This document shows, in pieces, positions 19,304-27,927 of a stretch of DNA of 64,000 nucleotides. Every line of letters begins with the position of its first letter. Positions within the stretch are counted from its first letter, which is position 1. Below the pieces are notes generated by a model that ran no database searches, had not been told where the DNA came from, and saw only the letters and a list, made by a program, of their open reading frames with translations. The DNA is from Thermosynechococcus vestitus BP-1 (lineage in GTDB: Bacteria > Cyanobacteriota > Cyanobacteriia > Thermosynechococcales > Thermosynechococcaceae): contig NC_004113.1 in assembly GCF_000011345.1 (NCBI RefSeq), forward strand, positions 124,001-188,000, given 5' to 3'. A program made the position numbers and the translations under genes.

Positions 19304-19711
19304 ATGACATCTCCTTCCTTAGCGCAGCAAGTCGCAGCCCTTGGCATTGGTCACATTCAGCGGCATCTCTTCCTGTGTGCTGATCAAACCAAACCCCTGT
19401 GCTGTGACAAGGCAGTGGGTTTAGAAGCATGGGAGTATTTGAAAAAGCGCCTCAAGGAACTCGGCTTAGATCAACCGCGCCCAGAGGGCTGTATTTTTCG
19501 CACCAAGGCCAATTGCCTGCGGGTGTGCCAACAGGGACCGATTTTAGTGGTCTATCCCGATGGCGTGTGGTATCACTCGGCAACACCGGCAGTTATTGAG
19601 CGCGTGATTCAGGAGCATGTGCTGGCGGGGCAGATTGTTCAGGAGTATCTACTGGCGTCACCATTGCCCGAAAGAGCAGGCGATCGCCCCACCAATAGCC
19701 CGCATGGGTAA
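19304..19711 (+). CDS. Thioredoxin-like [2Fe-2S] ferredoxin
   Basis: A 135-residue protein of the thioredoxin-fold [2Fe-2S] family related to NuoE/HoxE C-terminal domains. Likely ligands are Cys25, Cys34, Cys71 and Cys75 (HLFLCAD...PLCCD...[10 protein letters not shown]). The segment VVYPDGVWY is typical. The role is an electron carrier of unknown partner. It starts 13 bp after anbu. Its last 39 codons overlap the convergent HTH gene by 119 bp; the conserved part ends near EYLLASPLP, so the tail is probably unconstrained. Confidence 0.82.
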   Translation: MTSPSLAQQVAALGIGHIQRHLFLCADQTKPLCCDKAVGLEAWEYLKKRLKELGLDQPRPEGCIFRTKANCLRVCQQGPILVVYPDGVWYHSATPAVIERVIQEHVLAGQIVQEYLLASPLPERAGDRPTNSPHG

Positions 19712-20174
19712 TACGCACCGGTGTTCCTGCCTCTAAGGGCGCGCGATCGCTCTGGTGCTGGCGCGGATCAAAGGGAACACAGGCGCCAACTTCACCAATC
19801 AACCTAACCCCCCACTGCTCTAAGAGTTGAAACACTGGCTTCACAAGGGGCAAAATTCGCTGGGCGGGGGCGGTGGGGTTTTGGTGAGCGGCATAGGCGG
19901 CAGTGGGCCAGAAGCGCAGAAACGGTTCCAGGATTTGTAGGGCTTGGTGTTGCAGCGCTGCCTCAGCAGTGGATTCACCATAGAGCCACTGCAATAACTC
20001 CAAGGGAGTCAGCCCTAGAACTTGGGCAAGGTGTTCGAGGGTTTCAAGGCGCAGTCGGTGCAGGTCCCCTAACCAAATGGCATTGGCTTGCTGTCGGGTA
20101 AATCCTTTGCGGCGCAGTTGACTCTTGCGGGTAATGCCGACCCTGAGGAGGCGCTCTTGCAGACGCTGGCTCAT
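19593..20174 (-). CDS. HTH protein with GrpE-like C-terminal segment
   Basis: A 193-residue protein. Residues about 5-65 read as an XRE-like helix-turn-helix ([20 protein letters not shown], then [20 protein letters not shown]). Residues about 122-175 ([34 protein letters not shown]) resemble the beta domain of GrpE. The long GrpE coiled coil is absent. The combination suggests a DNA-binding or DnaK-linked factor, but no function is established. Its start overlaps the stop of the upstream ABC ATPase gene by 4 bp, so the two are translationally coupled. Confidence 0.65.
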   Translation of the reverse strand: MSQRLQERLLRVGITRKSQLRRKGFTRQQANAIWLGDLHRLRLETLEHLAQVLGLTPLELLQWLYGESTAEAALQHQALQILEPFLRFWPTAAYAAHQNPTAPAQRILPLVKPVFQLLEQWGVRLIGEVGACVPFDPRQHQSDRAPLEAGTPVRITHAGYWWGDRLLFRAMVTPVDTPEQSAPPAHAPESRAQ

Positions 20175-21343
20175 GGTTCTAGTCGCTGCCCCGTGTGATC
20201 GTCAAAAAAGTGGAGATGCTGCGGATCAGGGCGCAAATACAGGCGATCGCCCCGCCGAATGGGCTGTTGCCCCGGCAAGCGCACCCGCAACGTTTCTCCG
20301 GTGGCCGTGAGGTGAACCGTCAAGCCCGTTTCATGGCCTAGGGCTTCCACCAGGTCCACCTGAACTGCCAGTGTCTCGCTCTCCTCAGCAGTGGCCAGCA
20401 GGAAATGTTCTGGACGAATCCCCAACCATGCCTTGGATACCAAGGGCAAGGGCTGGCTCAGGGACAACTGCCAACCGGCGTACTGAATCTTCCCTGGGTT
20501 GAGGGTCACTGCTAAAAAATTCATCGGCGGTGAGCCAATAAACTCAGCCACAAAGCGATTGGCAGGGCGTTGATAGAGGTCAAGGGGCGTGGCAATTTGT
20601 TGAATTTGGCCTTGGTGCAGGACCACAATGCGATCGCCCATGGTCATCGCTTCCGTTTGGTCATGGGTTACATAAATGGTTGTGATGCCCAATTGCTGCT
20701 GAAGTTGAACAATTTGGGTGCGGGTCTCGGTGCGCAGCTTGGCATCTAAGTTAGAAAGGGGTTCATCCATCAAAAAGACTTGGGGATTGCGGGCCATGGC
20801 TCGTCCGAGGGCAACCCGCTGTTTCTGACCACCGGAGAGTTGTTTGGGATAGCGATAGAGCAAGTGACTGATTTGCAACATCTGCGCAATCTGCATCACC
20901 CGCTGGTGAATCATGCGTTCGCGGCGAAAAGAAAGTTGCATCCCCTTGGGGAGCGATCGCGTCCAGCGCGTTAAAGTGGCTTCAATGGGAGCGGGTAACA
21001 CCCCCTTCATCTGTGAGTTGCGGCGCAAACCAAAGGCCAAGTTGTCATAAACCGTGAGATGGGGATAGAGGGCATAGCTTTGAAAAACCATGGCAATGTC
21101 TCGCGCTTTGGGGGGTAAACCATTGACCAGGCGATCGCCCACCCAAATCCTGCCCGTGGTTGGTTCGTCTAAACCGGCAATGAGCCGCAGCAAAGTACTC
21201 TTGCCACACCCCGAAGGCCCCACTAGGACCAAAAACTCGCCGTCACCGACCCTCAGATCAATCCCTTGCAAAACCGTGACATCATTCCCGCGTTGAGGGT
21301 CGCGATAGACCTTGGTCAGTTGTTCAAGGCGTACACCGGTCAC
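20171..21343 (-). CDS. MalK/UgpC-type ABC transporter ATP-binding protein
   Basis: A 390-residue ATPase of sugar-uptake ABC transporters. Walker A GPSGCGKST is at 42-50, Q-loop VFQSYALYPH near 86-95, signature LSGGQKQR near 169, Walker B VFLMDEPLSNLDAKLR, and a C-terminal TOBE-type regulatory domain (about 240-390). An insertion of about 35 residues (roughly 109-143) lies between the Q-loop and signature and is not usual in MalK. No permease or binding protein is adjacent; an orphan MalG-like permease lies near 45 kb and could be a partner (inference). Confidence 0.88.
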   Translation of the reverse strand: MTGVRLEQLTKVYRDPQRGNDVTVLQGIDLRVGDGEFLVLVGPSGCGKSTLLRLIAGLDEPTTGRIWVGDRLVNGLPPKARDIAMVFQSYALYPHLTVYDNLAFGLRRNSQMKGVLPAPIEATLTRWTRSLPKGMQLSFRRERMIHQRVMQIAQMLQISHLLYRYPKQLSGGQKQRVALGRAMARNPQVFLMDEPLSNLDAKLRTETRTQIVQLQQQLGITTIYVTHDQTEAMTMGDRIVVLHQGQIQQIATPLDLYQRPANRFVAEFIGSPPMNFLAVTLNPGKIQYAGWQLSLSQPLPLVSKAWLGIRPEHFLLATAEESETLAVQVDLVEALGHETGLTVHLTATGETLRVRLPGQQPIRRGDRLYLRPDPQHLHFFDDHTGQRLEP

Positions 21344-21406
21344 GATCGCTGTCCTAGGGGGGCTAATTGGCTAGAATCCCACACTGCGGCTGATCTGACA
21401 AGACGC

Positions 21407-21679
21407 CTAGGCAAGGTGCAAATTCAGTACCGAGCGCGGCGCCCGGCGAACCCGTGCCCGGATGGTGGGCAGTCCCAGACGTTGGCAGGCTTCATAGCGA
21501 TGACACCCCGAAAAGCCATAGTAGTGCCCTTCGACCTCAAGAACATCAATGGGTTCCTGCTGGCCAATTTCAGCAATGGAGGCCATCAGCGCTGCAACTT
21601 TTGCCGGATCTGTTTGCCGAACCAGCGGACGACGAATGGCATTGAGAGGCAAATCCAAAACTCGCATTGGCTTATCCAA
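21407..21679 (-). CDS. srx: Sulfiredoxin
   Basis: A 90-residue protein with the sulfiredoxin signature FSGCHRYEA, catalytic Cys59. The fold is ParB-like. Sulfiredoxin uses ATP to reduce cysteine sulfinic acid in over-oxidised 2-Cys peroxiredoxins. No peroxiredoxin gene is adjacent. It is divergent from the PhoX-like gene. The length matches cyanobacterial sulfiredoxins. Confidence 0.9.
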   Translation of the reverse strand: MDKPMRVLDLPLNAIRRPLVRQTDPAKVAALMASIAEIGQQEPIDVLEVEGHYYGFSGCHRYEACQRLGLPTIRARVRRAPRSVLNLHLA

Positions 21680-21812
21680 ACTCGTTATGAGTTTATTTTA
21701 GCAATCCATCGCCTTCCGGCAACAAAAGGCCCTTGAATAACTTCTTAATTTTGCAGTAAGACGATAGAGGTCGGCTTTTAGCCGTTGGTGGTGCAGTTGA
21801 GATGGTTTTTTT

Positions 21813-23147
21813 ATGGGTTTGCAACGTCGTCGCTTCCTTACCCTTGCGGCTGCTGGTATGGGGGCAGCCCTGCTTCCCCAAGGGCTGCAGCTTTTGTATC
21901 AACGAGCTGCCCGCGGCCAATCTGTGAGGGGTCGGGGCTTTGGCCCCCTAGTAAAAGATCCCAATGGCCTATTGGATTTACCAGCAGGCTTCCAATATCG
22001 GGTTTTCTCAAAGCTGGGCGATCGCCTCAGTGATGGTACCCCCGTGCCCACGCTCCATGATGGCATGGCCGCCTTCCCCGGCCCCGATGGCACAACCATC
22101 CTTATCCGTAATCATGAGATGTATCCGGGGCTACCCCGCACCTTTCAGGGAGTAGTGGCTCCCAAGGAAAAAATGTATGACCCCCTCGCCCCCGGCGGCA
22201 CCACGACACTCGTTGTCAGTAAAGAGCGGCAGCTCCTCAAGCATTACGTTTCTTTGGCAGGAACCTTGCGCAATTGCGGCGGTGGCAAAACCCTCTGGGG
22301 CAGTTGGATTAGCTGCGAAGAAACGGTTGCCACCCCTGAACATCCCGCCAACCGAGGCCTAGTGCAAAAACGCCACGGCTATAACTTTGAAGTGCCCATC
22401 CGTGCCCAAGGACCTGTGACGCCAGTTCCCCTGAAGGCAATGGGGCGTTTTCAACATGAGGCGATCGCCATCGACCCGAAAACAAATATCATCTATCAAA
22501 CGGAGGATCGCGGCGATAGTCTCTTTTACCGCTTTATTCCTAAGGAACCCACCAACCTTGCCGCTGGCGGCCAACTGCAAGCATTGAAAATCAAACGCTA
22601 CCCGAAAATCAACACGGGTCAGGATTTTCCCCTCCGCCAGCCCTTTGAGGTGGAATGGGTGGATATCACAGAGCCTGACCCCCCCCTAGACACAGTGCGC
22701 TATGAGGGCCATGACAAAGGGGCAGCCCAATTTGTCCGCAGTGAAGGGCTTTGCTACCACAATGGCCAATTTTACTTTACAGCCACCAGTGGTGGTAACA
22801 AGCGGCTAGGCCAAATCTGGCGATATCGCCCTGGTGGGACCTCAGCAGATGGTGGCACCATTGAGCTGTTTGTGGAGTCCCCCGGTAAAGCAGTTCTGGA
22901 TTATCCCGATAACTTGACGATGGCTCCTTGGGGAGACCTGATCTGCTGTGAAGATGGCCACGATGCAGTCAATCATCTGGTGGGTATCACCCCCCAAGGA
23001 GAGATATACACCTTTGCCCGCAATGCCCTCAATGATCAAGAATTGGCGGGGATTTGCTTCTCACCGGATGGCCAAACCATGTTTGTCAATCTCTACCATC
23101 CGGGGATGACCTCTGCGATTTGGGGACCCTGGGATCGGCGGGGCTAA
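21813..23147 (+). CDS. PhoX-like (DUF839) protein with Tat signal
   Basis: A 444-residue secreted protein. The N-terminus (MGLQRRRFLTLAAAGMGAAL) has the twin-arginine plus hydrophobic core of a Tat signal, with a probable cleavage after ARG near 35. The body matches DUF839/PhoX: NHEMYPG, GSWISCEE, GRFQHEAIAID, YQTEDRGDSLFYRFIP and a late LYHPGMTSAIWGPW. PhoX enzymes are Ca2+/Fe-dependent phosphatases. This shorter version may be a phosphatase or a related beta-propeller protein. No pho box was identified upstream. Confidence 0.8.
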   Translation: MGLQRRRFLTLAAAGMGAALLPQGLQLLYQRAARGQSVRGRGFGPLVKDPNGLLDLPAGFQYRVFSKLGDRLSDGTPVPTLHDGMAAFPGPDGTTILIRNHEMYPGLPRTFQGVVAPKEKMYDPLAPGGTTTLVVSKERQLLKHYVSLAGTLRNCGGGKTLWGSWISCEETVATPEHPANRGLVQKRHGYNFEVPIRAQGPVTPVPLKAMGRFQHEAIAIDPKTNIIYQTEDRGDSLFYRFIPKEPTNLAAGGQLQALKIKRYPKINTGQDFPLRQPFEVEWVDITEPDPPLDTVRYEGHDKGAAQFVRSEGLCYHNGQFYFTATSGGNKRLGQIWRYRPGGTSADGGTIELFVESPGKAVLDYPDNLTMAPWGDLICCEDGHDAVNHLVGITPQGEIYTFARNALNDQELAGICFSPDGQTMFVNLYHPGMTSAIWGPWDRRG

Positions 23148-23156
23148 GGCCTAAAA

Positions 23157-23181
23157 GGGAGCCAAGGATGACCTGGCTCCC
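23157..23181. terminator. Hairpin between convergent PhoX-like and DUF4278 genes
   Basis: GGGAGCCA at 23157-23164 pairs with TGGCTCCC at 23174-23181 over a 9-nt loop. On the minus strand it is followed by TTTT, on the plus strand by a weak T-rich run, so it may end transcription from both sides. Confidence 0.6.
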
Positions 23182-23230
23182 TCCTGATTTTCCTCGTCAC
23201 CCAAGGCTTCAACCCAGGGTCATTTCTGCC

Positions 23231-23674
23231 TTAGCTCAGGGCCACATAGGAGCGATTGTAGCTGGCCGCCAAAGCGGGATTCACTTTGCCCTGAATTTGT
23301 TGCCAGTAGTGGGCTGCACTCACCGGCAGACCAATCGCTGTCGCCATCCGCGCCAGGAGGGTTTGTTCACGGCTTTTAATCATCTCGTGGTGGGCCATCG
23401 CCAAGGAGCGAGCCATTTCATTGACGGTTGCCATCGGCGGCACAGAGGCCACCGGGTCAGCCAAGCGAGCGGCGGGAACCCCTGCTGGCGGTTTACCTTT
23501 TTGATACTTGACGCCACGGTAGGTCATGACTTTCAAGGATTCTTCCGTTGGCTGCATTGCAGGAGAGACCCGATAGGTGCTGCCGCGATATTTGGCCACT
23601 ACGTCGGTTGCTTGGGTATTGATCGCTGGAGGAACGTAGTTGTATTGAACGCCGCGATAAGTCAGAGTTGTCAT
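23231..23674 (-). CDS. DUF4278 protein
   Basis: A 147-residue cyanobacterial protein with three copies of the short DUF4278 motif: LTYRGVQYNY near 4, AKYRGSTYRVS near 27 and MTYRGVKYQKG near 50. A C-terminal region (about 80-147) is helical and rich in Ala, Met and Gln. The function is unknown. There is no signal peptide. It is convergent with the PhoX-like gene, and the region upstream is a 351-bp spacer. The family call rests on the repeated xYRGxxY pattern. Confidence 0.75.
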   Translation of the reverse strand: MTTLTYRGVQYNYVPPAINTQATDVVAKYRGSTYRVSPAMQPTEESLKVMTYRGVKYQKGKPPAGVPAARLADPVASVPPMATVNEMARSLAMAHHEMIKSREQTLLARMATAIGLPVSAAHYWQQIQGKVNPALAASYNRSYVALS

Positions 23675-24025
23675 AGCTTTCGCCCCATTTTGATTACAAG
23701 GTGGATGAATTGAGGCGCGTTCCTTCGGGATTTATTTCCCTACTTCCGTCCCTCGCAAAGGAACAACGCTGACACTTCAACTCGGTCTGAAAAGCGTTTA
23801 CTGAGGTCCTACGAGGGATGAACGATTTATTTCTGTATCTAATTTAACAATTTCTCGATCTTAAAGCAAGCTATTCATAGAAATTTACAATACTCAGGCC
23901 ACAACTCCCCTAGGGATGTGAGTGTCTGAGACAACAAAAAGACAACAAAAAAGGCCAATCCCAAGGATTGACCCAATGGCATCATTGTTGAACGTTGATT
24001 TTTGAACCTTTATTGAAGGGTGGTT
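23675..24025. other. Intergenic region between DUF4278 gene and rpmA
   Basis: This 351-bp spacer holds the promoter side of the DUF4278 gene (AT-rich near 23820-23890) and, nearer rpmA, its terminator listed separately. I see no small gene in either strand. Confidence 0.5.
23947..23971 (-). terminator. Probable intrinsic terminator of rplU-rpmA
   Basis: On the minus strand TCAATCC-TTG-GGATTG forms a short stem followed by GCC and six T. It lies 55 bp past the rpmA stop. Confidence 0.65.
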
Positions 24026-24286
24026 TTAACCCTCTAGGGGATAGACACTCACACGCTTGCGATTTTTGCCATAGCGCTCAAAGGTAACGACGCCGGCGAT
24101 CGTTGCAAAAAGGGTGTCATCACCACCACGAGCCACATTCACGCCGGGGTGGAATTTTGTTCCCCGTTGCCGCACCAGAATGTAACCGGCCTTTACCACT
24201 TCACCACCAAAGCGCTTGACACCCAAACGCTGGGCATTTGAGTCGCGACCGTTGCGGGTACTCCCTGTTCCTTTCTTGTGTGCCAT
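24026..24286 (-). CDS. rpmA: 50S ribosomal protein L27
   Basis: An 86-residue L27 starting [20 protein letters not shown]. It shows the conserved basic N-terminal tail that reaches the peptidyl-transferase centre and lacks the cleaved N-terminal extension of Firmicutes. It lies 1 bp after rplU, the standard rplU-rpmA pair, and a terminator-like hairpin follows. Confidence 0.97.
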
Positions 24287-24287
24287 G

Positions 24288-24623
24288 TTAACCTCCTAGG
24301 GATTCACCATTGAGACGAATCTCATTGATCATGATGCGGGTGAGTTCTTGACGGTGGCCTTTTTTCCTGCGGGTTTTCTTTTTCGGCCGCATTTTATAGA
24401 CAATTACCTTCGGCCCGCGCCGATGCTCCATCACCGTACCAGAGACAACTGCACCACTGACGTAGGGTTGACCCACGTGGACTTGGCTATCGGTTTGCAC
24501 CAGCAACACCTGTTCTAGATCAATGGTGCCCTCCGGCTCAATGGGGAGCCGCTCCACATCGTAAAAGCGCCCGGGTTCAACGCGCAGTTGCTTGCCACCG
24601 GTCTCAATGATTGCGTATGCCAT
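24288..24623 (-). CDS. rplU: 50S ribosomal protein L21
   Basis: A 111-residue L21. The ATG at 24623 ([18 protein letters not shown]) is chosen because it begins exactly at the family N-terminus and has AAGGAG just upstream; the open frame beyond it to 24737 has no L21 similarity. The C-terminal basic stretch [16 protein letters not shown] and a final SINEI-like segment are typical. L21 binds 23S rRNA. It is the first gene of the rplU-rpmA operon. Confidence 0.96.
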
Positions 24624-24740
24624 AGAAATTAAAAAACTCCTTGCCGTGCAGGTGAGGGGATGCGCGCCTCTTGGAAAACCTGTTCCGTGCAAACTCAACA
24701 ATTTTTCATCATAAAATTTATCCCCTGTGGCTGTCAAACC

Positions 24741-25145
24741 CTAGCTGCGCCACGGCAGACTGTCTGTTGAACCTTTGGTCAATTCGGGGCACTCATCGAG
24801 GGAGATCTCCCTAAACATGTCTGGATAGTAAAAAACAAGGAGGGTCGTGCCCACACCAATGACATCTTCATGGTGCAGCAGAGTGCTGTGCTGAAGGGGG
24901 AAGCCATTCAGGAATGTGCCATTGCGGCTGTGGGCATCCCTAATGAAGTAGAGGGGTTGCCCCCTAAAGAGAAAGGCGTTGATCACAGCATGCAACCGCG
25001 AGACATAGGCATCTGTGAGACGAATACTGCAGTCTAGTTGGCGGCCAATGGTCCACTGGCGATCGGGACTGAGAAGGACTTCCCGTTTCGGCAAACCGCG
25101 TTCGCGAATGATCAGTGATGCTTTGGGATAGGTTGGCGTTGGCAT
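24741..25145 (-). CDS. FHA-domain protein
   Basis: A 134-residue protein made almost entirely of one forkhead-associated domain, which binds phosphothreonine peptides. The family hallmarks are present: IGRQLDCSIRL, then VSRLHAVI and SRNGTFLNG (residues about 30-80). No kinase or phosphatase is adjacent, so the partner is unknown. The N-terminal ASLIIRERGLPKREVLL forms the first strands. Its stop is 117 bp upstream of rplU; cotranscription is possible but not shown. Confidence 0.88.
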   Translation of the reverse strand: MPTPTYPKASLIIRERGLPKREVLLSPDRQWTIGRQLDCSIRLTDAYVSRLHAVINAFLFRGQPLYFIRDAHSRNGTFLNGFPLQHSTLLHHEDVIGVGTTLLVFYYPDMFREISLDECPELTKGSTDSLPWRS

Positions 25146-25188
25146 CCTTGGTCTCCCCTCTTAACGGGATGCCCTTAGCCTAGATCGC

Positions 25189-25635
25189 CTAGATGACAAA
25201 TGTTGCCCCATCCCCTTGGGCCGCTTGCCAACTGCGGGCATCAAAGTATAAATCCTCAAGGGAAATACTGGCCAAGGCCTCCTGAAGTTTTTGGTGGAGT
25301 CGTTGCCAAAGACTCAAGGTTACCCAATCGGCGGTGCCATCTGTCGGTTGGGGGGGGTGTAAAAACAGGGGGGTTGGCGATTCACCAACGGCAGTAAGGA
25401 TATCCCGCAGGGAAATGGTCGCTGGGGGACGGGCGAGTTGATAGCCGCCATAGACACCTCGGAGCGATCGCACCAAGCCGGCACGCCGCAATTCAATCAA
25501 GAGTTTTTCTAGATAGGGGGCAGGAATCTTTTGCCGCTCAGCAATGGCCCGCACCGAGGCGGGCCCATAGTTGGGCAACAAACTCAAGTCCAACAAAGCC
25601 TTGATACTGTAGTGGCCACGGGTGGTGAGGGTCAT
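25189..25635 (-). CDS. Rrf2-family transcriptional regulator
   Basis: A 148-residue Rrf2 protein. The winged-helix core is at the N-terminus: TTRGHYSIKALLDLSL, then AIAERQKIPAPYLEKLL and LVRSLRGVYGGYQLAR. Unlike IscR, NsrR or RsrR it contains no cysteine at all, so it cannot hold an Fe-S cluster through Cys ligands. Its signal is therefore unknown. Its start overlaps the stop of the SagB-like gene upstream by 4 bp, so the two belong to one transcript and it may regulate that operon. Confidence 0.85.
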   Translation of the reverse strand: MTLTTRGHYSIKALLDLSLLPNYGPASVRAIAERQKIPAPYLEKLLIELRRAGLVRSLRGVYGGYQLARPPATISLRDILTAVGESPTPLFLHPPQPTDGTADWVTLSLWQRLHQKLQEALASISLEDLYFDARSWQAAQGDGATFVI

Positions 25636-27161
25636 GCGGCTTTACCCACAGTGGTGATGTAGAGAACGGCTTCTTCCGGGGGAATGCCAAGGAGATCGTT
25701 GACCTGATCATCAAAGAAGCCGCCGATACCACTCACCCCTAGCCCCAAAGCGGTAGCGGCTAAGTTCAGTCGCTGGCCGAGGTGGCCGGCATCCATGTGC
25801 AGGTAGCGATAGGCGCGGTCGCCATAGCGGGCGATCGCCCGCTCCAGATTAGCAGTATGGAAAATCACCACTGCGGCATCGCGACCGAGGTCTTGATTGA
25901 GACAGAGAAAATGCAACTGTTCCTGAAAGTTTTTGAAGCGAATCTGGCGGAGTTCGTGCTCAGCGACAGCGTAGTAGTAGCAGCCCTCCTCAAGCTCCCT
26001 GACCCGCGTCACGGCAATAAAGGTTTCCACCAGGGTCGGGTCAAAGAAACTGGGGCATTCGTCTAGGCCTTGATCGCGGTAGTCTTGGGGATGGTAGGCA
26101 AAGGTGAGCAGCGCCGCCAATTGATCCATCTCAATCGCTTGGCCACTGTACTGACGGGTGGAGCGCCGCTGGAGAAGGGTTTGCTGCAGAGCGGCTAGAT
26201 GGGTTTCCCAGTGAATGATGGTTTTGCTGAGACTGACCCGCAGCCCAAAGGGAAATTTGTACTTACTCGCAGGAGGTGCGGGAGGCTCCTTGGCACTGGG
26301 GCTGGCTGTCTGCATGCCGTAGATCATGTCACTACTGGTGAGGGCACTGGCACCATGGCAGGCTCTGAGCAACTCGCCACTGGCGATCGCCCCATAGTCA
26401 TAGCAGGTGGCAGAGGGTAACACAGCGGGGAAGGTGGATAAGTTTTCGCCCACTTCCAGCAAATTGGCCAGGGCAACCACCGCCAAGACCCCCTCCTGCT
26501 CTGGATCAAGGTAAAGGAGTTCATTCATCTGGGCATCCACAAAACCACCAATCAAGTGGGCACGAAAATCATGGATGTTGGCGGCCAGTTCCACATTCCC
26601 CAAGAGGTGCCCAATGTCGAGACAAATGCGGCGATAGGCGCGATCGCCATAACGCCAAGCGGAACGGTAGAAGACAGCGGTTACCACCAGAGCAATGTGC
26701 GTCCTTTCTAGGGCTGGATGCCAAAGACAAGCCGCCTCTAGGGCCGACCAACAATAGCTTTGCCACACCTGCACAAGGGCATGATCTTTTACTTGGTAGT
26801 TATAAATGCCAGCGGGAATGGCGGTATCGTTGCGCGTGAGAACATAAATTTCCGCTGGATACAGCCCCCCAGCAGAGGGCGCTGCCCGCATATAAAAGGG
26901 CTGATCGGGATAGGGAACCACCCCAGTAATGCCATAGGTGCAGTACAACAAGCGGGAGAGCCGCTGCCAGTAGGGGTGAGCCGCCCCCTTCCCTGGCTCT
27001 AGGAACGACTTCAGGGAAAAGACGGAGCCGAGGGGATAGGTTTTGTAGGGACTCGGTTGACGGCTCCAATCCAGGGGGGCAGCTTGTTGGGCTAAGGTCT
27101 CAGGGGCGTACTTGGTGCGTTCGTGGTAATGCTGTGCCAAAGAAAGTTGTTGAAACCCCAT
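25632..27161 (-). CDS. SagB/ThcOx-family dehydrogenase, two nitroreductase-like domains
   Basis: A 509-residue protein built of two nitroreductase-like (FMN) halves. The first, residues about 85-265, has SAGGLYPAEIYVLTR, AWRYGDRAYRRICLDIGHLLGN; the second, about 320-505, has RRSTRQYSG, IARYGDRAYRYLHMDAGHLGQ. SagB proteins oxidise azolines to azoles in RiPP maturation, but most cyanobacterial copies lack the cyclodehydratase and precursor, as here. A role in peptide modification is thus not supported. It is translationally coupled to the Rrf2 gene and divergent from the pentapeptide gene. Confidence 0.82.
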   Translation of the reverse strand: MGFQQLSLAQHYHERTKYAPETLAQQAAPLDWSRQPSPYKTYPLGSVFSLKSFLEPGKGAAHPYWQRLSRLLYCTYGITGVVPYPDQPFYMRAAPSAGGLYPAEIYVLTRNDTAIPAGIYNYQVKDHALVQVWQSYCWSALEAACLWHPALERTHIALVVTAVFYRSAWRYGDRAYRRICLDIGHLLGNVELAANIHDFRAHLIGGFVDAQMNELLYLDPEQEGVLAVVALANLLEVGENLSTFPAVLPSATCYDYGAIASGELLRACHGASALTSSDMIYGMQTASPSAKEPPAPPASKYKFPFGLRVSLSKTIIHWETHLAALQQTLLQRRSTRQYSGQAIEMDQLAALLTFAYHPQDYRDQGLDECPSFFDPTLVETFIAVTRVRELEEGCYYYAVAEHELRQIRFKNFQEQLHFLCLNQDLGRDAAVVIFHTANLERAIARYGDRAYRYLHMDAGHLGQRLNLAATALGLGVSGIGGFFDDQVNDLLGIPPEEAVLYITTVGKAA

Positions 27162-27258
27162 GGTGGTGCCTCACCAAGTTAAGAAACCATTAAGTAATGT
27201 GAACTTTTCAATGAATTCCCCTACAGTCAAAAGAGCCTAAGTAGAAATACCTAAGATT

Positions 27259-27927
27259 GTGAAACACTCTTTTACCATTATGGCGAAATTCAACGCGGAG
27301 GAGCTACTCCAAGCCTATGCAGCAGGAGAACGGAATTTTCGCGGCAGTGATCTAATGGGTTTGAGCCTCTTTGACACCAACCTCAGTGATGCCGATTTTA
27401 GCGAGAGTACCCTGGAGAATGCCTACTTGCCCTATTGCCAGTTGAATCGAATTCAGGCAACGGCTGCTAATTTGCGCCACAGTGAGTTGGGAGATGCGCA
27501 GTTGTACCAAGCCAACCTTGCGGCAGCGGAGGAGAATGCCTACTTGCCCTATTGCCAGTTGAATCGAATTCAGGCAACGGCTGCTAATTTGCGCCACAGT
27601 GAGTTGGGAGATGCGCAGTTGTACCAAGCCAACCTTGCGGCAGCGGATCTGGAGGGGGCTAGCCTTGTACGGGCAAATCTACGCACGGCCAACTTGGAAC
27701 GGGCGAACCTACGGGATGCCAATCTTCAGGGGGCAGATCTGCGCTATGCCAATTTGCGCCAAGCGAACCTCCAAGGGGCAAACCTGCAACAGGCCAATTT
27801 AGAACGGGCAGATTTAACAGAGGCTCAGGTGCAGCGTTGTAATTTTTTCCGGGCAACGGGTGTTGATCTCTCCGCTGCAGTGTGCGATCGCACCACTATT
27901 TACCCCGATGGCTATTTCTATCCCTGA
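27259..27927 (+). CDS. Pentapeptide-repeat protein with internal duplication
   Basis: A 222-residue protein of A(D/N)LxX repeats predicted to fold as a right-handed quadrilateral beta-helix, seen best at residues about 130-195 (ANLERANLRDANLQGADLRY). Function is unknown; no signal peptide or membrane segment. A block of 39 residues is present twice in exact tandem (listed as a repeat), so the ancestral protein was probably 183 residues. ATG at 27280 (MAKFNAEELLQAY) is a plausible alternative start, seven codons inside. The last 10 bp overlap the convergent cobL. Confidence 0.85.
   Translation: MKHSFTIMAKFNAEELLQAYAAGERNFRGSDLMGLSLFDTNLSDADFSESTLENAYLPYCQLNRIQATAANLRHSELGDAQLYQANLAAAEENAYLPYCQLNRIQATAANLRHSELGDAQLYQANLAAADLEGASLVRANLRTANLERANLRDANLQGADLRYANLRQANLQGANLQQANLERADLTEAQVQRCNFFRATGVDLSAAVCDRTTIYPDGYFYP
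27414..27647 (+). repeat. Perfect 117-bp tandem duplication inside the pentapeptide gene
   Basis: Bases 27414-27530 and 27531-27647 are identical over all 117 positions, and both flanks differ. The unit is 39 codons, in frame. Identity at every synonymous site indicates a very recent duplication. Confidence 0.95.
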
